Notes: a model not told the origin generated them from the letters alone. A stretch of DNA of 64,000 nt from Streptomyces glaucescens (GCF_000761215.1 NZ_CP009438.1:4419501-4483500); one strand, 5' to 3'. Shown: positions 1-8,211, counted from the first letter of the stretch. Numbers and translations: made by a program.

Positions 1-161
1 CGTCTCCTACTTCACGGTAGGAGCCCCGAGGACCGAGCGCACGTCGGGCCGGACGGGCGAGCGCGCCGCGCCCGGCCGCCCGACGGCCCCGTCCGGCGTG
101 CGGCCAGGAACACCCCGTCCGGCACCCGACGTGCGCACCCAGGCCCGCCGGCACACGCCGA
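1..161. other. Left edge, no supported gene
   Basis: I see no convincing coding region. The open frames here lack ribosome binding sites and recognisable protein content. If the flanking repeats are attachment-site copies, this stretch is the chromosome just outside the element, downstream of the original 3' end of the conserved gene now complete at 2516-2947. Confidence 0.4.
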
Positions 162-185
162 GGGCGGGGTCCGAAAACCCCGCCC
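162..185 (-). terminator. Hairpin terminator in the left duplicated segment
   Basis: GGGCGGGG (162-169) and CCCCGCCC (178-185) form a perfect 8-bp stem around TCCGAAAA. It lies just past the stop of the duplicated 3' gene end at 199-264 and has a diverged counterpart at 2473-2496, so the terminator was part of the duplicated segment. Confidence 0.65.
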
Positions 186-198
186 GTGACCCCGGGAG

Positions 199-264
199 AC
201 CCCGGCTCAGGGCCACACCAGGCAGTACGGCTGGTGTCCCGCCTTATGCAGCCGGTGGCTGAAG
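199..264 (-). repeat. Left (attL-like) copy of the 3' end of the gene at 2516-2947
   Basis: By eye, 61 of 66 bases match 2508-2573, and the first 26 (199-224 versus 2508-2533) are identical. Read on the minus strand it still encodes the last residues of the conserved protein (RLHKAGHQPYCLVWP, stop) with one E-to-K change. An imperfect copy of a gene's 3' end, facing an integrase stump beside the other copy, is the usual outcome of site-specific integration into a gene end. An old segmental duplication is the alternative. Confidence 0.7.
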
Positions 265-334
265 GGTCCAAGCCCTCCTGCCCGGTCTCGGCCCTGCGGG
301 CACCGAATGCCCTCAGGACACCGCCGTCCTGTAG

Positions 335-1195
335 GAACGCGTCGGATCAGCACTCAGGCTTTTCCACACCTGCCACTACACAGAGCTGGAGCGCACCCTC
401 CCGAGCCTGATCGCCGACCTGCGACTGGCGGCCGGTGATGCGACGGACAGGGATACCGTGTCCCGGCTCCTGGCCACGGCGTACCAGACGACGAGCCTGC
501 TGCTCAAGCAGCACGACCAAGGCAACGCATGGCTCGCCGTCGGCCGGGCGATGGCCGAGGCCGAACGCTCGGGGGATCCGGTGGTCCTCGCCTCCAGCGT
601 CCGTGTCCAGGCCCACGTTCTGGTCCGCGAGAAGCACGCCACAGAGGCCGTCACCCTGGTCCGGCACACCGCGGACCAGCTCACCGGCTCCTACGACCGG
701 CGTTCACCGAAGTACCTCGCCGCTGTCGGACTGCTGCTCCTGCGCGGTGTGACCGCGGCCAGCAGTCGCGGTGACCGCGCGGCCACGAAGGAATTCCTCA
801 GTGAGGCGAAGGAAGTCTCGCGTTACGTCACTCTCGACCGGCCCGACGCCTGGGCCACCTTCAGCCCCACCAATGTCGCCCTGCACGAGCTGAGCGCCCT
901 GGTGGCCTTCGGTGACGCCGGCCTCGCCCTTCAGGCGGCCCGGCCCCTCATGCGCCGGCACATCCCGGTCCCCGAACGCCGTGCCGCACTATGGGTCGAA
1001 ACGGCCCGCGCCTACAGCCAGCAGGGCCGCCTGGCCGACGGCTACCAGGCCCTGCGGATCGCCGAGACCTGCGCCGCCCAGGACATCCGCCGCCCCGACG
1101 TCCGCCACCTGGTCGCCGACATGGCCGCCCGCGACCGCCGACGTACCCTGCCGGAACTGCACCACTTCAGCCGCCAACTGGGAGTCCCCGCGTGA
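335..1195 (+). pseudogene. N-terminally truncated XRE-family regulator (C-terminal TPR-like part)
   Basis: The reading frame is open from just after an in-frame TAG at 332 to the stop at 1193, and the first usable start (GTG 458) is internal to the homologous region. The protein matches the helical C-terminal half of the large Streptomyces family of XRE regulators: a CHYTELERTLPSLIADLR-like segment, then TAYQTTSLLLKQ and an AERSGDPVVLASSVR segment. The N-terminal helix-turn-helix expected about 80-100 residues earlier is absent. The break lies within about 70 bases of the left repeat, consistent with loss at the element boundary. It runs into the flavoprotein gene with a GTGA overlap, the normal pairing for this family. 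Without its DNA-binding domain it is probably a relic. Confidence 0.7.
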
Positions 1196-1746
1196 CCGAA
1201 CCGACCGCCCCGGACAAGAAGCCCTTCCTGTACGTCGTCGTGTGCGCTGCGGGTGTTGCCCGAGATGTCGGCAAGCTCATCACCGCCGCCCAGGAAGCCA
1301 ACTGGGACGTCGGCGTCATCGCCACACCGCAGGGACTCGGCTTCATCGACGCCACGGCGATCGAGGCACAGACCGGCTACCCGATCCGCTCCGCCTGGCG
1401 TTCACCGGGAGACCCGCGCCCCCTGCCGCCGGCGGACGCGATCGCCGTGGCCCCCGCCACCTTCAACACGATCAACAAGTGGGCCGCCGGGATCTCCGAC
1501 ACCCTCGCCCTGGGCATCCTGTGCGAGGCGTACGGCATGGGCATCCCGACCGTGGCACTGCCCTACCTGAACTCCGCCCAGGCTGCCCACCCCGCCTACC
1601 ACCAGAGCCTGGACCGGCTGCGGGGTATGGGGGTCCGGTTCGGTTCCTGCGAACCGCACCGGCCGAGGGCTGGCGGCGCGGCGGAGCGCTTCCGTTGGGA
1701 GGAAGCACTGGACTTGCTGGAGCCTCTGGTCAGCACGGCGAGGTGA
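1192..1746 (+). CDS. HFCD-family flavoprotein
   Basis: Predicted cytosolic flavoprotein of about 184 residues in the homo-oligomeric flavin-containing Cys decarboxylase superfamily (relatives: Dfp, EpiD, UbiX). Visible features: an N-terminal beta strand with a glycine turn (VVVCAAGVARDVGKLI), the segment VIATPQGLGFID, and APATFNTINKWAAGISDTLAL, a PASANT-like substrate-clamp region. It starts at GTG 1192, overlapping the upstream regulator's stop by four bases. Genes of this type commonly sit behind XRE regulators in Streptomyces, but the substrate is not known to me. It looks intact, though its regulator is broken and it lies inside the putative integrated element. Confidence 0.75.
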   Translation: MTEPTAPDKKPFLYVVVCAAGVARDVGKLITAAQEANWDVGVIATPQGLGFIDATAIEAQTGYPIRSAWRSPGDPRPLPPADAIAVAPATFNTINKWAAGISDTLALGILCEAYGMGIPTVALPYLNSAQAAHPAYHQSLDRLRGMGVRFGSCEPHRPRAGGAAERFRWEEALDLLEPLVSTAR

Positions 1747-2112
1747 CTCCGTCCGTGACTTGGTAAGAGGGCGTGTGTCCCCACGGCTGATGGCCTCGAG
1801 ACGCGAGGTCATCAGTGCCGTGATCACCGGTGTCGCGTGGGGGCCGCAGGCCCATGCTGTGACGGGCTCGGTCGTGTCTGGCCGGAGTGCGCCGGTCCTG
1901 GTGCCACCCACGTGCGGGCTTGGGCGGCTCGTGCTCGATCGCTGGGGGACTGCCGGGCGGCGAGGTGATAAATCCGCCAGGTGAGGGTTCTGGCGGTGGA
2001 GCGGGCGTTGTCCAGGGTGCGCACCCGAGCGGCGTACTGGAGAAGCTGTCGGGGTCGTGGCCCGCGTTCTCCGCTTCGGTCAGGGCGGCGGCCGGTGTCG
2101 GCCAGGCGGGCC
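1747..2112. other. Gene-poor interior of the element remnant
   Basis: No complete gene recognised. Several overlapping open frames exist, but none has a good ribosome binding site or family signature. The stretch ends where the integrase stump becomes recognisable, so it may hold decayed upstream integrase sequence in shifted frames. Confidence 0.4.
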
Positions 2113-2571
2113 CTGGGCGACTGGAAGCGCGCCCTGGCCGCCGCCGGCGTGATCCCTCCCCGCGAGCGCGGCGCGAGGTACCTCCAGGCGCCCCGGGTGG
2201 ACGGGATGCACGCCCTCCGGCACGCCTATGCCTCCGTGCTCCTGGACGCGGGGGAGAGCATCAAGGCGCTCTCCGAGTACCTCGGCCATTCGCACCCGGG
2301 CTTCACGCTCCGGACGTACACGCACCTGCTGCCATCCAGCGAGACGCGAACCCGCAAGGCGATCGACGACGCCTTCATGGAGGAGTCGGCACGAGAAGCC
2401 CAGGGCACATCAGCGTCCCCGGCAAAACCAATGTGCCCTGGCCGCCTGACGGCCCCTCTCCGGCACCGAGACGGGCGAGGTCCGAAGACCCCGCCCGAAC
2501 CCACGAAACCCCGGCTCAGGGCCACACCAGGCAATACGGCTGATGCCCCGCCTCGTGCAGCCGGTGGCTGA
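2113..2571 (+). pseudogene. C-terminal remnant of a tyrosine site-specific integrase
   Basis: From about 2113 the frame reads like the catalytic end of an actinobacterial tyrosine recombinase: WKRALAAAG, then HALRHAYAS (the HxxR box), ALSEYLGH (third box), and TYTHL with the nucleophilic tyrosine. The N-terminal arm-binding and core-binding domains and the first catalytic arginine are not found upstream in any frame I could follow, so the enzyme cannot be functional. The frame runs on through the right-hand repeat to 2571. An int gene abutting one attachment site is the normal layout of integrative plasmids and prophages. Confidence 0.75.
2473..2496 (-). terminator. Hairpin terminator of the conserved gene
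   Basis: GGGCGAGGTC (2473-2482), loop CGAA, GACCCCGCCC (2487-2496); one mismatch in ten pairs. It follows the stop of the minus-strand gene at 2516-2947 and is the counterpart of the hairpin at 162-185. Confidence 0.6.
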
Positions 2572-2573
2572 AG
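2508..2573 (-). repeat. Right (attR-like) copy, within the intact gene 3' end
   Basis: Partner of 199-264. The identical 26-base core is 2508-2533 and the rest carries five substitutions relative to the left copy. It spans the last 19 codons and stop of the conserved gene, so integration would have restored an intact reading frame. The integrase stump ends inside this segment. Confidence 0.7.
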
Positions 2574-2947
2574 TCCTGCCACTCGTGCAGCAGCTGGTAC
2601 ACGTTGAACGCGTCCCGCGGGCCGCCCCGGTCGGGGACCGTGGACCAGATGAAGGCCGCGGCGCCGACCGCCTCCTCGCCGATGCCGCGGAGCGGGTCGA
2701 CGACCGTCATCGGGAGCTTCACGACCGCGTAGTCGGGGTGGAGGACCACCAGCTCCAGCGGCGGGACCTTGTGGAGCGGGACGCCCTCGATGCCCGTGAG
2801 GACCATCGCGGCCATGGTCTCCGGCTTGATCTTGGTGAACATGCCGTTCATGCCCAGCTCGTCGCCGCCGAGTTCCTCGGGGCGCATCGAGATGGGGACG
2901 CGGGCCGCGGTCGCGCCGTCGGGCGCACCGAAGTACTTGTACGTCAC
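2516..2947 (-). CDS. Conserved hypothetical protein, likely integration target
   Basis: A protein of about 143 residues that I recognise only as a conserved Streptomyces hypothetical found upstream of hemL. No signal peptide or membrane segment is visible. It is a compact soluble protein with many Pro and Val residues (PISMRPEELGGDELGMNGMF; DPLRGIGEEAVGAAAFIWSTVPDRGG; YQLLHEWQDFSHRLHEAGHQPYC). GTG 2947 (VTYKYFGAPDG) was chosen because protein-like sequence begins there; longer frames to 3154 or 3162 add low-complexity sequence. It is divergent from hemL. Its 3' end is duplicated at 199-264, and the current C-terminus may be element-supplied. Function unknown. Confidence 0.75.
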   Translation of the reverse strand: MTYKYFGAPDGATAARVPISMRPEELGGDELGMNGMFTKIKPETMAAMVLTGIEGVPLHKVPPLELVVLHPDYAVVKLPMTVVDPLRGIGEEAVGAAAFIWSTVPDRGGPRDAFNVYQLLHEWQDFSHRLHEAGHQPYCLVWP

Positions 2948-3415
2948 CCCCACCCGACCACCATTTCTGCTCCCCGCGCCGAGACGACCGGTCCGTCCGT
3001 CCATACGTCGGTCGATCCGCTCGGGTTCACTCGGTAGATCCCGTGCCTGCCGTGCTCCGGTCGTGTCCTCCGCCTCGCGTCGGTGCCTTCCCCGCCGGGC
3101 ACGTCGAGGACCCAGGTCGTCAGTCCCCTCGCCCAGTCCGCCACCGCGATGCATATCTCCACCCGACTGCTTTTCTAGGACGCGTGGCCCCCGCCGCGCA
3201 ACCCGATCATCGTGTCAGTGACCTCCCCCACGGCCGCGCGGCGAAACGTGCCGGGACGCGCCGGTCCGCGCGATCCTCGCGGTGGGAGTCGGCCCCTTGG
3301 ACCAAGCCGTGCCCAGTCTCGCAGATGGGTGGGGCCGCCGCTCGGTTCTCCGGCCGCCTACCCTGATGAGGTCACCCAGCATCCGGAGTCCGAGAAGTCG
3401 GAGAAGTCGCAGGTC
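2948..3415. other. Divergent intergenic region; candidate hemL promoter
   Basis: About 470 bases between divergent genes with no supported coding region. A TACCCT box at 3359-3364 fits a TANNNT -10 for hemL and would give a leader of about 45 bases. No clear -35 or operator was recognised. Confidence 0.4.
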
Positions 3416-4735
3416 ATGAGCGAACTGCCCTATTCATACGAAGCGCCTGCCTCGCAGGCACTGTTCGACCGTGCGGCGGCCGTCACGCCCGGCGGCGTGA
3501 ACTCACCGGTGCGCGCCTTCCGCGCCGTGGGCGGAACGCCGCGGTTCATGGTGTCCGGGAAGGGGGCCTGGCTGACCGACGCGGACGGCCGGGAGTACGT
3601 GGACCTCGTGTGCTCCTGGGGCCCGATGCTCCTCGGACACGCGCACCCCGAGGTCATCGCCGCCGTGCAGGAGGCCGTCGCCCGCGGCACCTCCTTCGGC
3701 ACGCCGGGCGAGGGTGAGGTCGCCCTCGCCGAGGAGATCACCGCCCGGGTCGCGCCGGTGGAGCAGGTGCGGCTGGTGTCGAGCGGCACCGAGGCGACCA
3801 TGTCGGCCATCCGGCTCGCCCGCGGGTTCACCGGGCGGTCGAAGGTGATCAAGTTCGCCGGGTGCTACCACGGGCACGTGGACGCGCTGCTCGCCTCCGC
3901 CGGGTCCGGGCTCGCCACCTTCGCGCTGCCCGACACGCCCGGTGTCACCGGCGCCCAGGCCGGGGACACGATCGTGCTTCCGTACAACGATCTCGACGCC
4001 GTGCGGGCCGCCTTCCGGGCGCACCCCGGGGAGATCGCCTGTGTGATCACCGAGGCCTCGCCCGGCAACATGGGCGTCGTGCCGCCGCTGCCCGGGTTCA
4101 ACCAGGGGCTGAAGGACGCCTGCGCCGAGAACGGCGCGCTGTACATCTCCGACGAGGTCATGACCGGGTTCCGGACCAGCCGGGCCGGGTGGTTCGGGGT
4201 CGACGGCGTCGTACCCGACCTGCTGACCTTCGGGAAGGTCATGGGCGGCGGGTTCCCGGCCGCCGCGTTCGGCGGGCGGGCCGACGTCATGGTGCACCTC
4301 GCGCCCGCCGGGCCCGTCTACCAGGCCGGCACCCTGTCGGGCAACCCGGTCGCCACCGCCGCCGGGCTGGCCCAGCTCCGGCTGCTCGACGACGCGGCGT
4401 ACGCGACGGTGGACGCGGTCTCGGCGCAGATCCAGGCGATGGTGAGCGAGGCCCTGACGAAGGAGGGTGTGGCGCACACGCTGCAGAACGCCTCCAACAT
4501 GTTCTCCGTGTTCTTCACCGACCGGCCGGTGCGCGACTACGACGACGCCAAGGCGCAGGAGTCGTTCCGCTTCACCGCGTTCTTCCACGCGATGCTGGCG
4601 AACGGCGTCTACCTGCCGCCGTCCTCCTTCGAGTCGTGGTTCGTGTCCACCGCGCACGACGAGCGGGCCCTCCAGAAGATCGCCGACGCCCTTCCGGCGG
4701 CGGCCCGCGCGGCTGCGGAGGCGACGGAGCGATGA
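3416..4735 (+). CDS. hemL: Glutamate-1-semialdehyde 2,1-aminomutase
   Basis: PLP enzyme of the C5 pathway. It converts glutamate 1-semialdehyde to 5-aminolevulinate for heme, siroheme and corrinoid synthesis. At 439 residues it has the usual length. Landmarks: VTPGGVNSPVRAF at the N-terminus, the SSGTEATMSAIRLAR cofactor-phosphate loop, YHGHVDALL, the DEVMTGFR aspartate that contacts the PLP ring nitrogen, and FGKVMGGGFPAAAFGG with the PLP-binding Lys at about residue 274. ATG 3416 matches family N-termini. The last bases overlap the next gene (ATGA), so the two are co-transcribed. The order hemL, phosphatase, thioredoxin-like, CcdA, ResB, CcsA recalls the M. tuberculosis Rv0524-Rv0529 cluster, linking heme supply with cytochrome c maturation. 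Confidence 0.95.
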   Translation: MSELPYSYEAPASQALFDRAAAVTPGGVNSPVRAFRAVGGTPRFMVSGKGAWLTDADGREYVDLVCSWGPMLLGHAHPEVIAAVQEAVARGTSFGTPGEGEVALAEEITARVAPVEQVRLVSSGTEATMSAIRLARGFTGRSKVIKFAGCYHGHVDALLASAGSGLATFALPDTPGVTGAQAGDTIVLPYNDLDAVRAAFRAHPGEIACVITEASPGNMGVVPPLPGFNQGLKDACAENGALYISDEVMTGFRTSRAGWFGVDGVVPDLLTFGKVMGGGFPAAAFGGRADVMVHLAPAGPVYQAGTLSGNPVATAAGLAQLRLLDDAAYATVDAVSAQIQAMVSEALTKEGVAHTLQNASNMFSVFFTDRPVRDYDDAKAQESFRFTAFFHAMLANGVYLPPSSFESWFVSTAHDERALQKIADALPAAARAAAEATER

Positions 4736-5406
4736 GCGAGATCACCGTCGTCCACCTCATGCGGCACGGCGAGGTCGCCAACCCGGACGGGGTCCTGTAC
4801 GGGCGGCTGCCCGGCTACCACCTGTCCGACCTGGGCCGGCAGATGGCCGACCGGGTCGCCGAGCACCTGGCCTCGCGGAACGTGGCGTACGTCTGCGCCT
4901 CGCCGCTGGAGCGGGCGCAGGAGACCGCGGCGCCGATCGCCGAGGCGCACGGTCTGGACGTGGCCACCGACGAGCGCCTCATCGAGGCCGAGAACGTCTT
5001 CCAGGGCCGGACCTTCGGTGTCGGGGACGGCGCCCTGAAGCGGCCGGAGAACTGGCGGCACCTGGTCAACCCGTTCAAGCCGTCGTGGGGCGAGCCGTAC
5101 CTCGACCAGGTCGTGCGGATGATGGGCGCGCTGGACGCCGCGAAGGACGCGGCCCGCGGGCGTGAGGCGGTGCTGGTCAGCCATCAGCTGCCGATCTGGA
5201 TCGTGCGGTCGTACGTCGAGCGGCGGCGGCTGTGGCACGACCCGCGCCGCCGGCAGTGCACCCTCGCCTCGCTGACGTCCTTCACCTACGACGGGAACCG
5301 GATCGTCTCGGTCGGGTACTCCGAGCCCGCCATCGACCTCGTTCCGGCGCATCTGCGCGCCGGCGCGAGGCCGGTGCAGGGGAAGGGCAAGGCCTTCGGC
5401 GCGTAG
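4732..5406 (+). CDS. Histidine phosphatase (phosphoglycerate mutase-like)
   Basis: A 224-residue member of the histidine phosphatase superfamily. The RHGE motif near residues 11-14 supplies the phospho-accepting histidine. YGRLPGYHLSDLGRQMA and ASPLERAQETA carry the second arginine and the helical cap boundary, and VLVSHQLPIWI the second catalytic histidine. It overlaps hemL by four bases. The family is usually annotated phosphoglycerate mutase, but cofactor-dependent mutases differ in length and motifs, so a small-molecule phosphatase is more likely. Its conserved place between hemL and cytochrome c biogenesis genes suggests a heme-related or housekeeping phosphatase role, unproven. Confidence 0.85.
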   Translation: MSEITVVHLMRHGEVANPDGVLYGRLPGYHLSDLGRQMADRVAEHLASRNVAYVCASPLERAQETAAPIAEAHGLDVATDERLIEAENVFQGRTFGVGDGALKRPENWRHLVNPFKPSWGEPYLDQVVRMMGALDAAKDAARGREAVLVSHQLPIWIVRSYVERRRLWHDPRRRQCTLASLTSFTYDGNRIVSVGYSEPAIDLVPAHLRAGARPVQGKGKAFGA

Positions 5407-5525
5407 GTCCGCAAAAGACCCGCAACGCCTCATTGTTACGAAAAGCGCACAAATGCGGGGCAACCACCCCGTTCATCGTGCCCTCTGAGGGAGTGACACC
5501 ACAGAGCACGACGGACGGGGATGGC

Positions 5526-6785
5526 ATGCGTCACATCAGCCGCAGGGGAGCGATCGGACTCGGCGCGGGGGCCGCCGCCGCGTTCGGTGTCGCCGGCTGC
5601 GGGTCCCACACCCCTGCAGAGGGGTCCTCCCGCGCCGGCGGTTCCCCCGGCAGGGGCGGCGACGGCACGGGGAAGGGCACGGGCAGGCCGAGCGGGCAGC
5701 CCGTGCGGCCGATCGGCGACGGCTCCACCGCCTTCACCGGCAAGCAGCCGAACCAGCCGCCGGCGCCCGAGCCCCTGGAGCCGGGGCAGACCCCGCCGCA
5801 GTTCGTCGTCTTCTCCTGGGACGGGGCCGGCGAGGTCGGCAACGGCCTGTTCCCGCGCTTCCTCGACCTGGCGAAGGAGCACGGCGCGCACATGACCTTC
5901 TTCCTCTCCGGGCTGTACCTGCTGCCCGAGTCGAAGAAGCGGCTCTACGACCCGCCGAACAATCCGCGCGGCGCCTCCGACATCGGCTACCTCACCGACG
6001 GCCACATCAGGGACACGCTGAAGAACCTCCGCCGGGCCTGGCTCGACGGCCACGAGATCGGCACCCACTTCAACGGCCACTTCTGTGGCGAGGGTCACGG
6101 CTCCGTCGCCCACTGGACGCCGCAGCAGTGGCGCAGCGAGATCGACCAGGCCACGTCGTTCGTGAAGGAGTGGCGCACCAACTCGGGGTGGACCGATCTG
6201 CCGCCGCTGCCCTTCGACTGCGACAAGGAGCTCGTCGGCGGCCGTACGCCCTGCCTGCTCGGCCAGGAGAACCTGCTGCCGGTCGCGCGGGAGCTGGGCT
6301 GGCGCTACGACGCCTCCTCGCCCGGCGGCCTGCAGGTGTGGCCGGACAAGAAGCAGGGGATCTGGGACCTCCCCCTTCAGCAGATACCTTTCCCCGGACG
6401 CTCGTTCGAGGTCCTGTCCATGGACTACAACATGCTCGCCAACCAGTCCGTGAACTCCACGAACGCACCCGCGCACAACCACCCGGGCTGGCGCGAGCAG
6501 TCGGCACAGGCCTACATCCAGGGATTCCAGCGGGCGTACGAGACGAACCGCGCGCCCTTCTTCATCGGCAACCACTTCGAGCAGTGGAACGGCGGCATCT
6601 ACATGGACGCCGTCGAGGAGGCGCTGAAGCACATCGCCCGGGAGAAGGACAAGGGCGAGGACGTACGGCTGGTCTCCTTCCGCCAGTTCACCGACTGGCT
6701 GGACGTGCAGCGGCCCGAGGTGCTGGCCAAGCTGCGCACGCTCGGCGTGGGCCAGGCGCCCGCAGGGGGCTGGAAGCGGTTCTGA
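5526..6785 (+). CDS. Secreted polysaccharide deacetylase-like lipoprotein
   Basis: A 419-residue lipoprotein. The N-terminus has a twin-arginine-like SRRG, a hydrophobic stretch and the lipobox VAGC, placing the lipidated Cys at residue 25. A Gly/Ser/Pro-rich linker follows. The catalytic part resembles the NodB fold: FVVFSWDGAGE stands where deacetylases have TFDDGP, and HEIGTHFNGHFCGE resembles the metal-binding HxxxH motif. Loss of the second Asp in motif 1 leaves activity uncertain. ATG 5526 was chosen because the signal begins there; an out-of-frame ATG lies at 5521. It sits between the phosphatase and the thioredoxin-like gene, where mycobacterial clusters have nothing. Confidence 0.75.
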   Translation: MRHISRRGAIGLGAGAAAAFGVAGCGSHTPAEGSSRAGGSPGRGGDGTGKGTGRPSGQPVRPIGDGSTAFTGKQPNQPPAPEPLEPGQTPPQFVVFSWDGAGEVGNGLFPRFLDLAKEHGAHMTFFLSGLYLLPESKKRLYDPPNNPRGASDIGYLTDGHIRDTLKNLRRAWLDGHEIGTHFNGHFCGEGHGSVAHWTPQQWRSEIDQATSFVKEWRTNSGWTDLPPLPFDCDKELVGGRTPCLLGQENLLPVARELGWRYDASSPGGLQVWPDKKQGIWDLPLQQIPFPGRSFEVLSMDYNMLANQSVNSTNAPAHNHPGWREQSAQAYIQGFQRAYETNRAPFFIGNHFEQWNGGIYMDAVEEALKHIAREKDKGEDVRLVSFRQFTDWLDVQRPEVLAKLRTLGVGQAPAGGWKRF

Positions 6786-6788
6786 AAT

Positions 6789-6801
6789 GGGGGTTTCCCC
6801 C
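6789..6801. terminator. Short G5/C5 hairpin after the deacetylase-like gene
   Basis: GGGGG (6789-6793), loop TTT, CCCCC (6797-6801). It lies just after the stop at 6785 and before the TlpA-like gene. It is weak by length and may only attenuate read-through. Confidence 0.35.
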
Positions 6802-6851
6802 TGTAAGGGGGGTGCGCAAGATCCCCAGAACGGGCATGCGAAACTTTTCAC

Positions 6852-7439
6852 ATGAGTGCCGCCAGCCGTACCACCCTGCTCGCCGCCGGTGCCGCCGTCG
6901 CCGCGCTGACGCTGTCCGCGTGCTCGTCCGGGGGAACCTCGGGCGGCGGTGAGACCAACCTCGTCACCGGCAAGGAGGGCATCGCCACGGCGGCCAGGGG
7001 CGAGCGCGCCAAGGCCCCCGAGCTGTCCGGCGAGACCCTCGACGGCAAGCAGCTCAGCACCGCCGACTACCGGGGCAAGGTCGTGGTGCTGAACTTCTGG
7101 GGCTCCTGGTGCGGCCCCTGCCGGATCGAGGCGAAGAACTTCGAGAAGGTCTACAAGGACGTCCAGGACCAGGGCGTCCAGTTCGTCGGCGTCAACACCC
7201 GCGACACCAGCGTCACCCCGGCGCTCGCCTTCGAGAAGGAGCAGGGGATCACCTTCCCCAGCCTGTACGACCCGACGGGCAAGCTGATGCTCCGCTTCGA
7301 GAAGGGCACCCTCAACCCGCAGCTCATCCCCTCCACCCTGGTCATCGACCGGGACGGGAAGATCGCGGCCCGTGCCCTCTCCGCCCTCAGCGAGGACAAG
7401 CTGCGCGGCATGATCGAGCCGGTCCTGGCGGAGAAGTGA
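6852..7439 (+). CDS. TlpA/ResA-like thiol-disulfide lipoprotein
   Basis: A 195-residue membrane-anchored thioredoxin. The signal ends in lipobox LSAC with Cys 24, and the thioredoxin fold carries WCGPC at residues 86-90. The cis-proline region is near PQLIPSTLVIDRDG. In system II cytochrome c biogenesis this protein reduces the apocytochrome CXXCH cysteines before heme attachment, receiving electrons from CcdA. The stop is directly followed by ccdA at 7441 and the downstream genes complete the pathway, so the function is well supported by context. Confidence 0.9.
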   Translation: MSAASRTTLLAAGAAVAALTLSACSSGGTSGGGETNLVTGKEGIATAARGERAKAPELSGETLDGKQLSTADYRGKVVVLNFWGSWCGPCRIEAKNFEKVYKDVQDQGVQFVGVNTRDTSVTPALAFEKEQGITFPSLYDPTGKLMLRFEKGTLNPQLIPSTLVIDRDGKIAARALSALSEDKLRGMIEPVLAEK

Positions 7440-7440
7440 C

Positions 7441-8208
7441 GTGAGCGCCACCCTCGCCGCCGCGACGGACTACAACGGCACGGTGATGCACGGCGCGCTG
7501 CTGCTCGCCCTGCCCATCGCCGTGCTCGGCGGTCTCGTCTCCTTCTTCTCGCCGTGCGTGCTGCCGCTCGTCCCCGGCTACCTGTCCTATGTCACCGGGG
7601 TCAGCGGCACCGACCTGGCCGAGGCCCGGCGCGGGCGGATGGTGGCCGGCGCCTCCCTCTTCGTCCTCGGCTTCACGGCCGTCTTCGTCTCCGGCGGGGC
7701 GCTGTTCGGCTACTTCGGCTTCACCCTGCGCGAGCACCAGGACACGCTGTCCAAGGTGCTCGGCGTGCTCATGGTCCTCATGGGCGTGTTCTTCATGGGC
7801 CTGATGCCCTGGCTCACCCAGCGCGAGTTCCGCTTCCACAAGCGGCCCGCCGCCGGACTCCTCGGCGCGCCGTTCCTCGGCGCGCTGTTCGGCATCGGCT
7901 GGACGCCGTGCATCGGCCCGACCCTCGCCTCCGTCCAGGCCCTCTCGTTCGAGCAGGCCAGCGCGGGCCGCGGCGCCCTGCTGACCGTCGCCTACTGCCT
8001 CGGTCTCGGTCTCCCCTTCGTGCTCGCCGCGGTCGCCTTCCGCAAGGCCCTCGGCGCCTTCGGCTGGGTCAAGCGCCACTATGTCTGGGTGATGCGCATC
8101 GGCGGCACGATGATGATCGTCACCGGTGTGCTGCTGCTGACCGGTGCCTGGGACCGTTTCGTGCAGGAGATGCAGACCTGGTCCGACGGCTTCACTGTGG
8201 GGATCTGA
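7441..8208 (+). CDS. ccdA: CcdA-type thiol-disulfide transmembrane electron carrier
   Basis: A 255-residue polytopic membrane protein of the CcdA/DsbD-gamma family. It moves reducing equivalents from cytoplasmic thioredoxin to the extracytoplasmic thioredoxin-like protein encoded just upstream. The paired redox cysteines are visible as FFSPCVLPLVPGYLSY in the first membrane segment and GWTPCIGPTLASV in the fourth. It starts at GTG 7441 one base after the previous stop. Length and motif spacing are normal. Confidence 0.92.
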   Translation: MSATLAAATDYNGTVMHGALLLALPIAVLGGLVSFFSPCVLPLVPGYLSYVTGVSGTDLAEARRGRMVAGASLFVLGFTAVFVSGGALFGYFGFTLREHQDTLSKVLGVLMVLMGVFFMGLMPWLTQREFRFHKRPAAGLLGAPFLGALFGIGWTPCIGPTLASVQALSFEQASAGRGALLTVAYCLGLGLPFVLAAVAFRKALGAFGWVKRHYVWVMRIGGTMMIVTGVLLLTGAWDRFVQEMQTWSDGFTVGI

Positions 8209-8211
8209 TCC

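Noticed and set aside
1824..2024. Minus-strand 66-codon frame (LDNARSTARTLTWRIYHLAARQ...) as a possible transposase fragment
   Set aside because: The resemblance is too slight to name, there is no DDE or inverted-repeat context, and it lies in decayed element sequence.
2944..3162. Overlapping minus-strand frame with a tidy start (MEICIAVADWARGL...) ahead of the conserved gene
   Set aside because: After about 35 residues it becomes low complexity and overlaps the start of the conserved gene in another frame; no homology recognised, so it was not called.
5401..5525. Possible riboswitch or attenuator before the deacetylase-like gene (CGGGG-CAACCA-CCCCG hairpin)
   Set aside because: A single short hairpin with no recognisable riboswitch core and no leader peptide; insufficient to call.
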